Shown here piece after piece: positions 29,864 through 44,000 of a stretch of 64,000 nucleotides of DNA. This stretch comes from Littorina saxatilis. Lineage: Eukaryota; Mollusca; Gastropoda; Littorinimorpha; Littorinidae. The position numbers and the translations under genes were made by a program. The DNA is taken from NCBI RefSeq assembly GCF_037325665.1, contig NC_090247.1:23557680-23621679 (forward strand), given 5' to 3'. The notes below the pieces were generated by a model. That model had not been told where the DNA came from. It did not search any database and was given only the letters and a program-made list of their open reading frames with translations. Numbering within the stretch: position 1 is the first letter of the stretch; the number at the start of each line of letters is the position of its first letter.

Positions 29864-30664
29864 GGTACCTATAAAGGGCGAAAAGACAACTAAAGACAAC
29901 TAAAGACGGCTAAAGACAACTAAAGACGGCTAAAGACAACTAAAGACAGCTAAAGACAACTAAAACAGCTAAAGACAACTAAAGACGGCTAAAGACAACT
30001 AAAGACAACTAAAGACAACTAAAGACGGCTAAAGACAACTAAAAACAGCTAAAGACAACTAAAGACGGCTAAAGACAACTAAAGACAGCTAAAGACAACT
30101 AAAGACGGCTAAAGACAACTAAAGACAGCTAAAGACAACTAAAGACGGCTAAAGACAACTAAAGACGGCTAAAGACAACTAAAGACGGCTAAAGACAACT
30201 AAAGACAGCTAAAGCAACATTATAATTTACCGTACTTTCGGGACTATAGGGCGCACCTTTCTATATACGGCGCACCCCCTCCTTCTGGTTTGAGTGAACA
30301 GGTGTCATCAGACTGAGCACTCCACTCCAAACTGAAAGTTGTACCATCATTTTTTTCTTTCCTTCTGGTTTGAGTGAACTATCACTCACTCACTCAAATC
30401 AACAACAAAATGGCAAATTTAAAAGACTTTTTTTTATTGAGTTCACACACACACACAAAATAAATAAATGAATAAGAACGATCGAGGGGTGGGAAAACAT
30501 TAAAAAAAAATAGCTACACACAAATTCTGAAATAATTCATAAGTTGTCTTTAGCTGTCTTTAGCTGTCTTTAGCCGTCTTTAGCTGTCTTTAGCCGTCTT
30601 TAGTTGTCTTTAGCTGTCTTTAGTTGTCCCGTCTTTAGTTGTCTTTTCGCCCTTTATAGGTACC
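29864..30664. mobile_element. Fold-back element with a 20-base minisatellite in both arms
   Basis: The ends GGTACCTATAAAGGGCG and CGCCCTTTATAGGTACC are perfect inverse complements. Next to the left end about 16 units of TAAAGACAACTAAAGACGGC run to 30213. Next to the right end the complement (TTGTCTTTAGCTGTCTTTAG) runs over 30542-30650. The roughly 330-base centre contains CGTACTTTCGGGACTATAGG and a GGTTTGAGTGAAC repeat. A single strand could form a long hairpin. No coding capacity. Confidence 0.85.
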
Positions 30665-31252
30665 CTGAACGTCCCTAAAGATTTAGGTTCAACTTAAGGA
30701 CAGATTTGGCCGCGACTCAAAAACTGAGAGTGCTGTTCAGGTTTAAAGTAGGGGCAGGAAAGCCCTGTGACTGCTGAAGGTGAAAATGGTCCCTCGACCC
30801 CCAGACAACACAGCAATCACAGTGACACGTCAACACCTTCTTTGTCTGATCACTGTCGTCATCAGCGTTAGGCCCCCCCCCCCACACTCACACACACACA
30901 CACACATACACGCAGATGTTTGTTTTCAATGACTATACAAATAATTAGGGACGATAGGTCGTGTGTGTGTGTGTGTTTTATTTTTTATTTTTTATTATTT
31001 TATTTGTTTCCATTTACAGAGTACGTGCATGTGGCTTTTTATTGGCTGGAAATCGCGCGAACTGTCCCCTGGATGTCAGAGTAGAGTAACTGTCCTTGCA
31101 AAGTACGAATTTTTGTCCTTTTAATACACATATTTTGTGAAGAGTAAACCAAGAAGTTCTAGGGTCAGGAGGAACAATTTTAATAGGGTCAAGGAATTAT
31201 TTTTTTTTGCTTGAACATTTTGAAGACAGACCTGAATTCACATCACACAACT

Positions 31253-32132
31253 CATGACATCAGAGACATACATACAGAGATGCGAAGCGAGGGCCGCTCG
31301 CGTGAACTCTTAGGCTACGCGGGCCGCGCTCGGTCAGCGTGACCTCGCGCCATCCCGTACTAAGTTGTTGTTCGCTTGCTCTCTGACACCGATTTGAGGT
31401 GCTTTTCTGTCATATTTCTTTGGATATATCCAGCTTCAGACGAGAGATATCAGTGGTAAGTAAACTTGATTCATATTCTGTAGCTTCAATAGTGTGCACA
31501 CGAATGCATTTGAGAGGATTGGCTTCCCGAAGTGAGTCAAAAACGGTTCCTTCGGTTCTTGCGGCCATTGTTTCTAAGTCCATTGTGCGTGGAGGCAATG
31601 TTTGGGAGCTAATATTTTCTTTTGTGCGAAACTTTGCTTTCCCTTGACTGGCAAATGCATTACTGGTGTATACATTAATCTGTTTGTATAATTTTTGACA
31701 CGCTGTAATTAAATTTGATGCTTATAAGTCTCAATCAAGTGGTTCTCGCACATACACTGGCGTGTGGATAAAAAGTTTTTAAGGAGAAATGAGCGAAATT
31801 GCTTACTTTAGGATTCATCTTCTAATCACCAAATAATGCAATAGTCTTCTTCTTGTGATTTTCTGTTTCTCTTGAGTGCAAATAATCAACATTTTGCATG
31901 TTTTATTATCTATGATTTTCTATGAAACAGTTATAACTCTTTAAAAACACAACAATTGCCAGCTTGGCGCCAGTCATGGGAGGATTACTTGCCCCTGTCG
32001 TAGGCGAAGAGTACGCGAACAATTGCCAGCTTGGCGCTTGTGGGAGGATTACTTGCCCCTGCCGTAGGCGAGGATAACGCAAGCGGGAAGACAGCGCTTC
32101 GCATCTCTTCTATCTATGTCTCTGATGACATG
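31253..32132. mobile_element. Probable inverted-repeat element, 880 bases
   Basis: CATGACATCAGAGACATA...GAGATGCGAAGCG at the left reappears inverted as CGCTTCGCATCTC...TATGTCTCTGATGACATG at the right, about 37 bases with few mismatches. The right arm holds a short direct repeat (CAATTGCCAGCTTGGCGC, twice, about 31956 and 32019). No coding capacity is seen. Confidence 0.6.
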
Positions 32133-32616
32133 GAAGATGTTGAGAACACTTTATTCATCAAATTATGTTTGGAATGTCAACAGCTCTCCAACAAAACCCA
32201 ACTGCCCTGCAATACTTCCCCCACTCCCCCCCCCCCCCCCCCCAACAACACACTTCTGGATCTTTCATAATCCCCAGCCTCCCTCCCTTAACAGTGTACA
32301 TCTCAGTACGCCATGATACAGCTTCTTCTATATCATCTGTACAATTTCAACAGGACAAAAAGAGAAAAAGAACCAAAATAAAAATAACTATCACTCTCCT
32401 TGTGCCTTTTACTACTCTCAGGCCTCGCCTGGTGGTGTTGTATGCCTCATCGTTTTTACTCAATCACAGTGCCTGCATGGAGCCTTCTCTGAGGGCGTGC
32501 GTTGGGGCTATAACATCCCATATGTGTCTGAGTTACTGGAACCATTGCCAATAACCAAAAACTGTGGTGTTTTTAATTTTTACAAAGCTACCGACTGACC
32601 TAGAGGACAGGATATA

Positions 32617-32925
32617 CCGGCACGGTTGGCCTAGTGGTAAGGCGTCCGCCCCATGATCGGGAGGTCGTGGGTTCGAACCCGGGCCGGGTCATACCTAAGA
32701 CTTTAAAACTGGCAATCTAGTGGCTGCTCCGCCTGGCGTCTGGCATTATGGGGTTAGTGCTAGGACTGGTTGGTCCGGTGTCAGAATAATGTGACTGGGT
32801 AAGACATGAAGCCTGTGCTGCGACTTCTGTCTTGTGTGTGGCGCACGTTATATGTCAAAGCAGCACCACCCTGATATGGCTCTTTGTGGTCGGCTGGGCG
32901 TTAAGCAAACTAACAAACAAACAAA
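32617..32925 (+). mobile_element. tRNA-derived SINE, family A
   Basis: Head CACGGTTGGCCTAGTGGTAA with B box GGTTCGAACCC, the family body and an AAAC-rich tail. Confidence 0.93.
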
Positions 32926-33104
32926 TAGAGGACAGGTCATTTAAAACATAAATATTGCACAATTCTTAACACCTTTACAACTCTAAGGCAAATAGTATTA
33001 AACAACTCTTGTATCATTCACAGTCCACCTGCAAGACAAATAATCAGTGTTGTGAACAGCAGTAAATTCCAATAGTAACAGCAAATATCACCATGGCAAA
33101 AAGA

Positions 33105-33110
33105 TTTATT
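33105..33110 (-). other. Candidate polyadenylation signal for TRAPPC10
   Basis: AATAAA on the minus strand, 584 bases beyond the stop codon. It is the first canonical hexamer noticed in the 3' flank; use is inferred only. Confidence 0.4.
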
Positions 33111-33562
33111 TTCTTTGAGCATATACACAGGACACGTCACAGAGGCTTGGATCCCCTTTCTCCCCTGTCGATTCACACATCCCCCCACAGTCTGCACAGC
33201 AAAGCAATCAGTGTCTCTAGTACTGTACAAAGCTACAGAGATGCGTATCCTTTACAGAAATGAAAAAGTTGCCGCAAGGTCGCTAAAAACTCGCAGCGAC
33301 AAAGCTACAGAGATGCATATATTCACCAACACATCTACCTCAACTTGCCCAGATGCTGCAAGCTGAGTCCTCATAATCTGTGCATTGTCTGTCACCACTG
33401 GTAGCTACATGTATAGATGTGCAAGCTTGTCAATAAGCCCTTGCCTCACATGGAACACTTTGTTCTCTTGTGTGTGTAACGGAAACATTCACTCCAAACA
33501 AGTAAAGCATCTCCGCCCTGCTTGAATACGCACCATTGCTTATTGCCCCTTGTTCACAACTC

Positions 33563-33724
33563 AAAGGTCAAGGTCATTCTGTCACCATGGTGACCTCTAT
33601 GTTGCTAGGTCATTCTATCACAATGGTGACCTTGATGTCAATAGGTCAAGGTCATTCTGTGACCACTGCTACCTTGATGTACCTAGGTCAAGGTCATTCT
33701 GTCACCATAGTGACCTCGATGTCA
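33563..33724. repeat. Tandem repeat overlapping the TRAPPC10 stop codon
   Basis: About four 38-42-base units of the type AGGTCAAGGTCATTCTGTC then ACCATGGTGACCT. The rightmost unit encodes the last residues DIEVTMVTE and the stop of TRAPPC10. The others lie in the 3' UTR. Confidence 0.85.
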
Positions 33725-36700
33725 CTGCTGGCGGGTGTGGGGAAGACGTGCACTTGTTTGGCGAGACTTGCGTTGTACACACGACCTCTGCTGAAGTCCT
33801 CAAGGTCAGCGTTGGGGTCAAGGTCTTCTTCAAGGTCAGGTTCTTCGCTGGGTGGTGAATCTTCTTCCGAGTCAATGCTCCTGCACTCTGCTTCAGCTCG
33901 CTTCACCCAGATGTCTGTGGACACAACACACAGTGATAGCTGGTCATACATCCATACCAAAGGAAAGTATAACGTGGGCTGTACAAATTGTGTCGCCTCA
34001 GTTCAATTTGTATTAATTCATGTATTCTAATTTATGTATTCCTTGACAAATATGTGGGTTCACTTGCATCCTATGTTCGACCTAAAATGTTACCACCGTT
34101 TCCTTCTTCAGAATGCGACCTCTTTTCCACCTGGTATTTCACCCGTGCAAATTCCCTGAAAACCAGGAAAAACGCCTACAGGAAGCGCACCTACAGAAAA
34201 TGCACCCACTTTGGGTCTAATTACAGACCCCTTTTTTATAGATAACCTCAAGCCTTACCTGCAGCACTCGGCTTGGCCCCTTTGTGTCGGTACAGCTGCA
34301 CCCTGGGAAGGTGCTGGTAGCCGGCAGCCAGGGGGATAACTCTCAGCGACGCTCGGAACGGTTTCTCCCCCACACTGAACACACCTGAAGTCACAACATT
34401 AAACACTAACATTCGTTGTTACATCGATCATGCATCGTGATTACAAAACAAGAGAGGGGACATTTCTCTTTGGTGAAAGGGAAGGAACCAGTAATGAATA
34501 CAAGTTTGGTGTGCAGACATCAATATGACTCTTAGTCTTAACCACAACCACACATGGTATTTGCAGACATCAATATGACTTAACCACAACCACACATGGT
34601 ATTGTGCAGACATCAATATGACTCTTAACCACAACCACACATGGTATTGTGCAGACATCAATATGACTCTTAACCACAACCACACATGGTATTGTGCAGA
34701 CATCAATATGACTCTTAACCGCAACCACACATGGTATTGTGCAGACATCAATATGACTTAACCACAACCACACATGGTATTGTGCAGACATCAATATGAC
34801 TTAACCACAACCACACATGGTATTGTGCAGACATCAATATGACTCTTAACCACAACCACACATGGTATTGTGCAGACATCAATATGACTTAACCACAACC
34901 ACACATGGTATTGTGCAGACATCAATATGACTCTTAGTCTTAACCACAACCACACATGGTATTTGCTGGTGCAGCCCACCAAACAGTAGTGAAATAAGCA
35001 CCACTGATAATGTCATTGTAGAATTACTCCATGCTTAAAGGAAGACGCTTTTGCACAATGTGTGACAATAACAGTTCATAAATGCATTCCTTCAAACTTG
35101 TGAAAACTTGTTGTTTCTCTTCTTCAAACCAAAGAAACTAAAGCAGTGTTCTGTCACATCATTCCATCCACAAGGAGAAGTAAAATACGGAAAAAAAGGA
35201 AGAAAACAACCACAATATCTAGGGTGACAAGATGACATTACCATGGAGCAAACAAAAAAACACAATATCTAGGGTGACAAGACGACATTACCAGCAAACA
35301 AAAAACCACAATATCTAGGGTGACAAGACGACATTACCAGCAAACAAAAAACCACAATATCTAGGGTGACAAGACGACATTACCAGCAAACAAAAAACCA
35401 CAATATCTAGGGTGACAAGACGACATTACCAGCAAACAAAAAACCACAATATCTAGGGTGACAAGGCGACATTACCAGCAAACAAAAAACCACAATATCT
35501 AGGGTGACAAGGCGACATTACCAGCAAACAAAAAAACACAATATCTAGGGTGACAAGACGACATTACCAGCAAACAAAAAAACACAATATCTAGGGTGAC
35601 AAGACGACATTACCAGCAAACAAAAAAACACAATATCTAGGGTGACAAGACGACATTACCAGCAAACAAAAAACCACAATATCTAGGGTGACAAGGCGAC
35701 ATTACCAGCAAACAAAAAACCACAATATCTAGGGTGACAAGACGACATTACCAGCAAACAAAAAACCACAATATCTAGGGTGACAAGATGACATTACCAT
35801 GGAGCAAACAAAAAACCAAGCACAGCAACCTACCGGTAGTTTTGCCTGCAAGAGCCCAGACAGTGGAGTCAGCGGTGACCCGATACACCAGCTGCTGGTG
35901 TCTGGGGGCGGAGCAGCGTGCGGTGACAGGGGTGACGGTGAGGTAGAGGGGGTATGTGATGCCCGACTGGAACCCCGCGACCTTCATGCTGCGGCTACTC
36001 AGCTGTGTGCCGGGCACCGGGGCCGTGATAGTGGCCTCCCCTGACAGGTTGTACTCGACCACGTACCATGTCTGAAAACAAGATTGTCACACTTTCTTTA
36101 CCTTACATGTAGCACAGTATTACACACCTTATCTGCAAACAACACAGATCGTCACGCTTTCTTCACCTTACAGGTAGCACTGTATTACACACCTTGTCTG
36201 CAAACAACACAGATCGTCACGCTTTCTTCACCTTACAGGTAGCACTGTATTACACACCTTGTCTGCAGACAATGCACATCGTCACACTTTCTTCACCTTA
36301 CAGGTAGCACTGTATTACACACCTTGTCTGCAGACAATGCACATCGTCACACTTTCTTCACCTTACAGGTAGCACTGTATTACACACCTTGTCTGCAGAC
36401 AATGCACATCGTCACACTTTCTTCACCTTACAGGTAGCACTGTATTACACACCTTGTCTGCAGACAATGCACATCGTCACACTTTTTTTACCTTACATGT
36501 AGCACTGTATTACACACCTTATCTGCAAACAACACAGATCGTCACACTTTCTTCACCTTACAGGTAGCACTGTATTACACACCTTGTCTGCAGACAATGC
36601 ACATCGTCACACTTTCTTCACCTTACAGGTAGCACTGTATTAGTACTATTACACACATAGTCTGCAAACAATGCACATCATCACACTTTACTCACCTTAC

Positions 36701-37708
36701 AGGTAGCACTGTATTACACACCTTGTCCATACATACCACACACATCACTGCACTTTTTTTAGTGCCACACATTATTTCTTGTTGCAAGAATTTAATTCAA
36801 ATTTGTTTTCTTCAACAAATACCAGTATGATATAGAAAGTTTGTCGAATGAGAAATGTACCTTTTTGTAGCACATTTTTATAAACTTCAGAAAACATATA
36901 ACCTTTACAAACAATTGTCCTAAAATTTGCACTTCAAACACCACCGGCAAGATCCTACCTGGAATTGACCCAGGCAGCAGCTGTAGGAGAAGGTGCGTAG
37001 CTCTTTGGCCAGGTCAAGGTCACAGGCAAAGTCACAGGTGAAGGTCACGCTGACCTCTGTCTCCTCCTGGTCTCTGTCAGCAGTGACCTCCCATACCAAG
37101 GACACGGTCTGCTGCCCACACACCACCTGCAGGCAGACAGTCAGATGAATGTCAACATCAAATGACAGAAGCCTCTAGAAGCAGCTTGTGTGCAATAATG
37201 CTTTAGTGTTCAAAAGTCACACAGCCTTGACAATCACTGATAATATTCCCAAATATTCTGCTCTCACGGTGACCAGACAAACAAACGGTGGAACAAACTA
37301 ACTAACTGGGGTAGGGATACTGCATAGTCAGTAGTTGGTGCAGATTAAAAAAAAATTGTTTGTTGTCCATGTAGGCTTTGGTAGGGAATCAATGCCCAAA
37401 TGTCAACTTTGTGTCATAGAGTTGTCAAAGCCTGAACAGGGTCGCGTGCATGATGTAGATCCCAAGTTCACAGCCAAAGTCCCTGGGGAAACGTGAAACA
37501 CACAGTCATAAAGCTACGAACAGACACACCCAAAGCAGTCCATACATCACCAAGGCAACCAAGTGTGCAGCAAGCAGTGCCGTGACTCACCCAGTGATCG
37601 CCAGGGTTGAGGAAGGTGAAGGTCGCGCCACGCCCAGACACCTGGGGTTTGGTCACCGTCACCGCTACGCCCACCCGGCTCTCCAGTCTGATCTGTATGT
37701 ACTTCCTG

Positions 37709-37760
<52 letters not shown>

Positions 37761-37978
37761 ACACACACACACACACATACACACACACACACACACATAC
37801 ACACACATAAGATAAGAGAAAACTTTAATGTCCATTTTCATTTTACACAAACATGGACATTTTTCTTTTGGCACCACATCGCATTTCTAATAAGACAAAC
37901 ACACGATCATTAAGCATAATCGAACATAAATACACTACTAAGATTAACTTATAACATGAGCATTTAAACAATGCACAC

Positions 37979-38022
<44 letters not shown>

Positions 38023-41000
38023 ACACACCACACACCACACACACACACAGGGCTTTGTGAAGTGCATTCACAACAGAATCTACTGGTAGATACTTAAAGG
38101 CATTTCTGTGTAAGACAAAAGCCTGCACAGTGCTTATACATGTGAAGAATATTTCAAAGTTGAAATGTCCCAGTGGGTGTGTGTTTTGTACTTGCTGTGT
38201 TAACTGATTGTTGGACCTCATACACATATATGCATGCACACAACTGGGAAAGAAACAACTGTGGGTAAGAGTGTGTTACATGGTATGTACTTTGTCCATA
38301 TTGACTCTTTCTCTTTGACAGCTAGGAGTATATCGAGTAGGAAACGGTATGACTTCACTTCTTCTCTTTTTTTTCTTTATTTGGTGTTTAACGTCGTTTT
38401 CAACCATTCAAGGTTATATCGCGACGGGGGAAGGGGGGAGATGGGATAGGGGAAAGGGGGGAGATGGGATAGAGCCACTTGTTAATTGTTTCTTGTTCAC
38501 AAAAGCACTAATCAAAAAATTGCTCCAGGGGCTAGCAACGTAGTACAATATATCACCTTACTGGGAGAATGCAAGTCTCCAGCACAAAGGACGTAACATT
38601 TCTTACATACTGCTTGACTAAAATCTTTACAAACATTGACTATATTCTATACAAGAAACACTTAACAAGGGTAAAAGGAGAAACAGAACCTGTTAGTCGC
38701 CTCTTACGACATGCTGGTTAGCATCGGGTAAATTCTTTCTCGTCCCAACCAATATGGGACTCTCCCTAACCCGCGGGGGGTTCACTTCTTCTTTTCATTC
38801 ATGGGCTGAAACTACCACAGCTTTTACATGTATGACCACTTTTATCCCGCCATTTAGGCAGCCATTCGCCACTACCGGGGGAAGCATGCTGGGTATTTTA
38901 GTGTTTCTAGAACCAACTGAACTCTGACATGGATTTACTTACAGGATCGTTTCCGTGCGCACTTGGTCATGTGCTTGCGTGTACATACGAAAGGGGGATA
39001 AGACACTAACAGGTCGGCACATAAGTTGACCTGGGAGATAAAAAAAATGTCCACCCTCAGCCGACCAGGCGTGGCCAGCTGGGATTCGAACCCACGACCT
39101 TTCACTTAGGAGGCCGGCATCTTATCCACTAGACCATTGCGCCTGTCTGGAAACCGTATGACAACTCATGCACATGTCAGGTGTGTGTGGATGTGACTGT
39201 CAGCAGACTCACTTGTCCCTGGCGGTATAGACGCGGTGAGAGGCAGACAGAGGCACGACAAAGCTCATATTCCCCTGCACTGGGTCCCCCCAGCCCTCCA
39301 CCCTACACTCCACCTGCAAGGAGCACAGGCAGCAACATTACCACGCACCATACAAGCATCACATCACTCCAACACACTGTTCAACACAGTGGATACCACT
39401 TTACACCATGCCTCTCTAAGCACCAATACTGACAGAACTGAAAGGAAGAGAATTCAATTCAATTCAATTCCAGAACTGCAACAAAGAACAATAAATCAAA
39501 TTCAATTCAATTCAACATTTTTACAGAGAAGAAAAAAGAACTATAAATACTGAATGAAAAGTCACACTCTACAAGACGCAAGATCAATAAGCGGCATACC
39601 TGTGGGGCACAGACGGAGCCATCATCACCAGTGGCGGCGTGAAGCGGCAGAAAGACACTGACGTCAACACTGATGGTGGAGTGGGGTGGCTGTGGCGGCA
39701 GTGACACCTGCCCCCCTGTCCCCCCCTGTGTGGGGGTGATGGTGACAGGGTTCGAGCACTGCAGGGTGGCAGACGTGGGGTGCTCCATGCTCTGGCTACC
39801 CGTGTGGAGCGTCAGGGTGCCAGCCTGCTCGATGCCCGCCACGAAGGCGTCTGAAGTGACGGAAAATACATCAACAACTTTTACCCTTCTGCGGCCTGCA
39901 AAGTTTTCCCTGCCAAACTCATTGAAGAAGAGTGTTACAGTGGAACCCCCCTTTTAAGACCTTGCAATTTCAGATTTCTGTTCATAAGCTCTGCAAATTG
40001 ACCTCCATTGTAAGACTCCTTCCTTTTTAAGACCTGATTTTCTCAGATTTTTTAAGGTCTTAAAAGGAGTGTTCCACTGTACATGTAAAATGCACAGACT
40101 GCCGCCGCAAGATAGAGCACTGAGCGCAGGAGGCGTTTTAAGGCATCATGCACAAAGACTTCAAGCTTCAAATGATTACGGAATGACAAGCACCCTTGAT
40201 GTGCCTTGTTAAAGACCAAAAGCTATAGACCCTGAGCAAGAAATACTTATGGAGTACAGTAGAGGTCACAGAAACACAGACAGCACACAGCACTCTTGTT
40301 GTGCTTTGATAAAGACCAAAAGCTAACTATGACCCTCAGCAAGAAACACTTATACAGTTCAGCAGATGTCAGAGAAACGCAGACAGCACATGGGCCTGTG
40401 TCATAGATAGGAAGCAAGTGTATACACAAGTGACCTACCTGTGTGGTTGGGCGTGAGGGTGAAGGCGGGCCGGTAGCACGCCACGTGCAGACGCAGGGCG
40501 GTGGTGGCGACAGGCAGCAGTATTTCCAGGCCCTTGACGCTCACACACATCTGGCTGGGGCTGTACCACCCCTCCTCTCTTGCCTAGACAAACACACACA
40601 CACACACGGAGAAAAATATGCATCAACAAACAAACACACACACAAACACATGGAGAAAAATCTGCATCAACAAACAAACACATACACAAACACATGGAGA
40701 AAACTGCAAAATGTCCCCCCCCCTCCTCTCTCCCCTCCACACACACACACACACACACACACACATGAAATCAGAACGTGCATGCCTTATCCAATAGGTG
40801 TGCTACCTTCATGGTGAGGGTCAGCTCGTTGTCGCCGGGTCGAAGCGAGACAGACGTCGCACAGAGACTGTTCTCATAGTCTGCTCGCACTACAGCGTCT
40901 CCCAGCTCCGTCGTCATGGGAACGCTGTCTGTCCTCTTCAGCAGGTCAAAAGCGACGTCGCTGGTGATGCCTGACGCCACCAATCGACCTTGACGTTGCT

Positions 41001-44000
41001 CGTACAGAGCCTTGGCCTGGATGTTGTGTGGAAAGCCGCGACGCAGGGAGCATGACGGGCTTGGTGTGTGCGTGTCCATCGTCACGGTTACTGCCTCCTG
41101 GCTGAGGGGTGGGTCAGACTGGTTACTGGCCTGTGGAGGATAACCAGTGCAATGATCACCGGTTGTCACAGTCACACCTGTCTATAGAGACCACGCAAGG
41201 GATCGCCCCATGGAAATGAAAAACAATTTGTTGGGGATCCTTTTACGTGGTCGTTATGTACAGGTGGTTGTTATCTACAGATTGTCGTTTTAGACACATG
41301 GTCATTATCAAGAGGCTGGACTGTATTATACACTTGCTGAAGTAAACATTTTTGTTTGTTTGTTTGTTTGCTTAACGCCCAGCCGACCACGAAGGGCCAA
41401 ATCAGGGCGGTGCTGCTTTGACATATAACGTGCGCCACACACAAGACAGAAGTCGCAGCACAGGCTTCATGTCTCACCCAGTCACATTATTCTGACACCG
41501 GACCAACCAGTCCTAGCACTAACTCCATAATCCCAGACGCCAGGCGGAGCAGCCACTAGATTGCCAATTTTAAAGTCTTAGGTATGACCCGGCCGGGGTT
41601 CGAACCCACGACCTCCCGATCACGGGGCGGACGCCTTACCACTAGGCCAACCGTGCCGGTCTGAAGTAAACATAAATTACAGGAAAATACTATCAACATT
41701 TTACAAATGCAATGACATGGAGGATTGTTCACTGTTGGTGAAAGCTAACACTGACCTATAGAACAATGAAAACAGTACCCGCCCTGTCCCCACCCATCCC
41801 TTTGTCTGCTGGTACGATGAACAAAGAAAGACAGAAGGGGAGAGAGAGAAGAAGGAACCAAACCGATGAAACCAGAAACAAAACAAGTCGCGTAAGGCAA
41901 AATTACTACATTTAGTCAAGCTGTGGAACTCACAGAATGAAACTGAACGCACTGCAATTTTTCAGCAAGACCGTATACTCGTAGCATCGTCAGTGAAATT
42001 GACAAGAAGAGCGGGGTAGTAGTTGCGCTGAGAAGGATAGCACGCTTTTCTGTACCTCTCTTCGTTTTAACTTTCTGAGCGTGTTTTTAATCCAAACATA
42101 TCATATCTATATGTTTTTGGAATCAGGAACTGACAAGGAATAAGATGAAAGTGTTTTTAAATCGATTTCGGAAATTTAATTTTGATCATAATTTTTATAT
42201 TTTTAATTTTCAGAGCTTGTTTTTAATCCAAATATAACATATTTATATGTTTTTGGAATTAAAAAATGATGAAGAATAAGATGAACGTAAATTTGGATCG
42301 TTTTATAAAAATTTTTTTTTTTACAATTTTCAGATTGACCAAAGTCAATAATTAATTTTTAAGCCACCAAGCTGAAATGCAATACCGAAGTCCGGCCTTC
42401 GTCAAAGATTGCTTGGCCAAAATTTCAATCAATTTGATTGAAAAATGAAGGTGTGACAGTGCCGCCTCAACTTTTACAAATAGCCGGATGTGACGTCATA
42501 AAAGACATGTATCGTTTATGAAAAAAACGTCTGGGGATATCATACCCAGGAACTCTCATGTAAAATTTCATAAAGATCGGTCCAGTAATTTACTCTGAAT
42601 CGCTCTACACACACACACACGCACAGACACACACACACACAGACACACATATACCACGACCCTCGTCTCGATTCCCCCTCTATGTTAAAACATTTAGTCA
42701 AAACTTGACTAAATGTAAAAAAAAGAGAAGACAAAGGAGGACTAGACAGCAAGAGCAAGAGAGATGGAGCCAGACACAGAGACAGAGAGAGAGACAGACA
42801 GAGAGACAGACAGAGAGACAAACACAGAGACAGACAGAGAGACAGAAACAGAGACAGACACAGAGCAAGAGAGATGGAGCCAGACAGAGAGACAGACACA
42901 GAGAGATGGAGCCAGACAGAGACAGACACAGAGACAGAGAGATGGAGCCAGACAGAGAGACAGACACAGAGAGATGGAGCCAGACAGAGAGACAGACACA
43001 GAGCAAGAGAGATGGAGCCAAACAGAGAGACAGACACAGAGAGATGGAGCCAGACAGAGAGACAGACACAGAGCAAGAGAGATGGAGCCAGACAGAGAGA
43101 CAGACACAGAGCAAGAGAGATGGAGCCAGACAGAGAGACAGACACAGAGAGATGAAGCCAGACAGAGAGACAGACACAGAGACAGAGAGATGGAGCCAGA
43201 CACAGAGACAGACACAGACAAAGAGATGGAGCCAGACAGAGAGACAGACACAGAGACAGAGAGATGGAGCCAGACAGAGAGACAGACAGATGGAGCCAGA
43301 CAGAGAGACAGACACAGAGCAAGAGAGATGGAGCCAGACAGAGTGACAGACAGAGAGACAGACTGAGAGACAGACACAGAGACAGAGAGACGGAGCCAGA
43401 GAGATGGAGCCAGACAGAGTGACAGAGACAGACACAGAGCAAGAGAGATGAAGCCAGACAGAGAGACAGACACAGAGCAAGACGAACAGAGATAGCTTGC
43501 ACTGGTGTAGCCCAAGGTAAGAGTGACTCAGAACACCATACCTCCTCCATGTGATGAGCAAGGCAAGGTGAGAGCGCCAGGTGCACGCTGTCACAGGTGA
43601 GTGGCTGCGGAAAGTGGCTGTGCAGGTGTATCGTCATGGAAACCTCATCGTCCACCTTGACCGTGGGCTTGTTCAAGCGTAACTGTGTGGTGTCAATCAG
43701 CCTGCTGCCCCCCAGCTCTACTCTGTCATCTAAAAACATGTCAGGCAGAAACCTTCACACGCCGTCCCCCCATCAGTGTCTGCTGGAGACCTAACTTCTT
43801 CTTCTTCTTTTTTTTTTACGTGTAAGACCATTTTTACCCCGCCATTCGGGCAGCATACGCCGATTTTGGGGGAGGCATGCTGGGTATTTTCGTGTTTCTA
43901 TAACCCACCGAACTCTGACATGGATTACAGGATTTTTTCCCTGCGCACTTGGTCTTGGGCTTGCGTGTACACACGAAGGGGGTTAAGTCACTAGCAGGTC

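Noticed and set aside
42540-43739. Open frames of 200-399 codons on both strands
   Set aside because: They arise from the GA-rich minisatellite, which lacks stops in most frames. Only the TRAPPC10 exon 14 part is real coding sequence.
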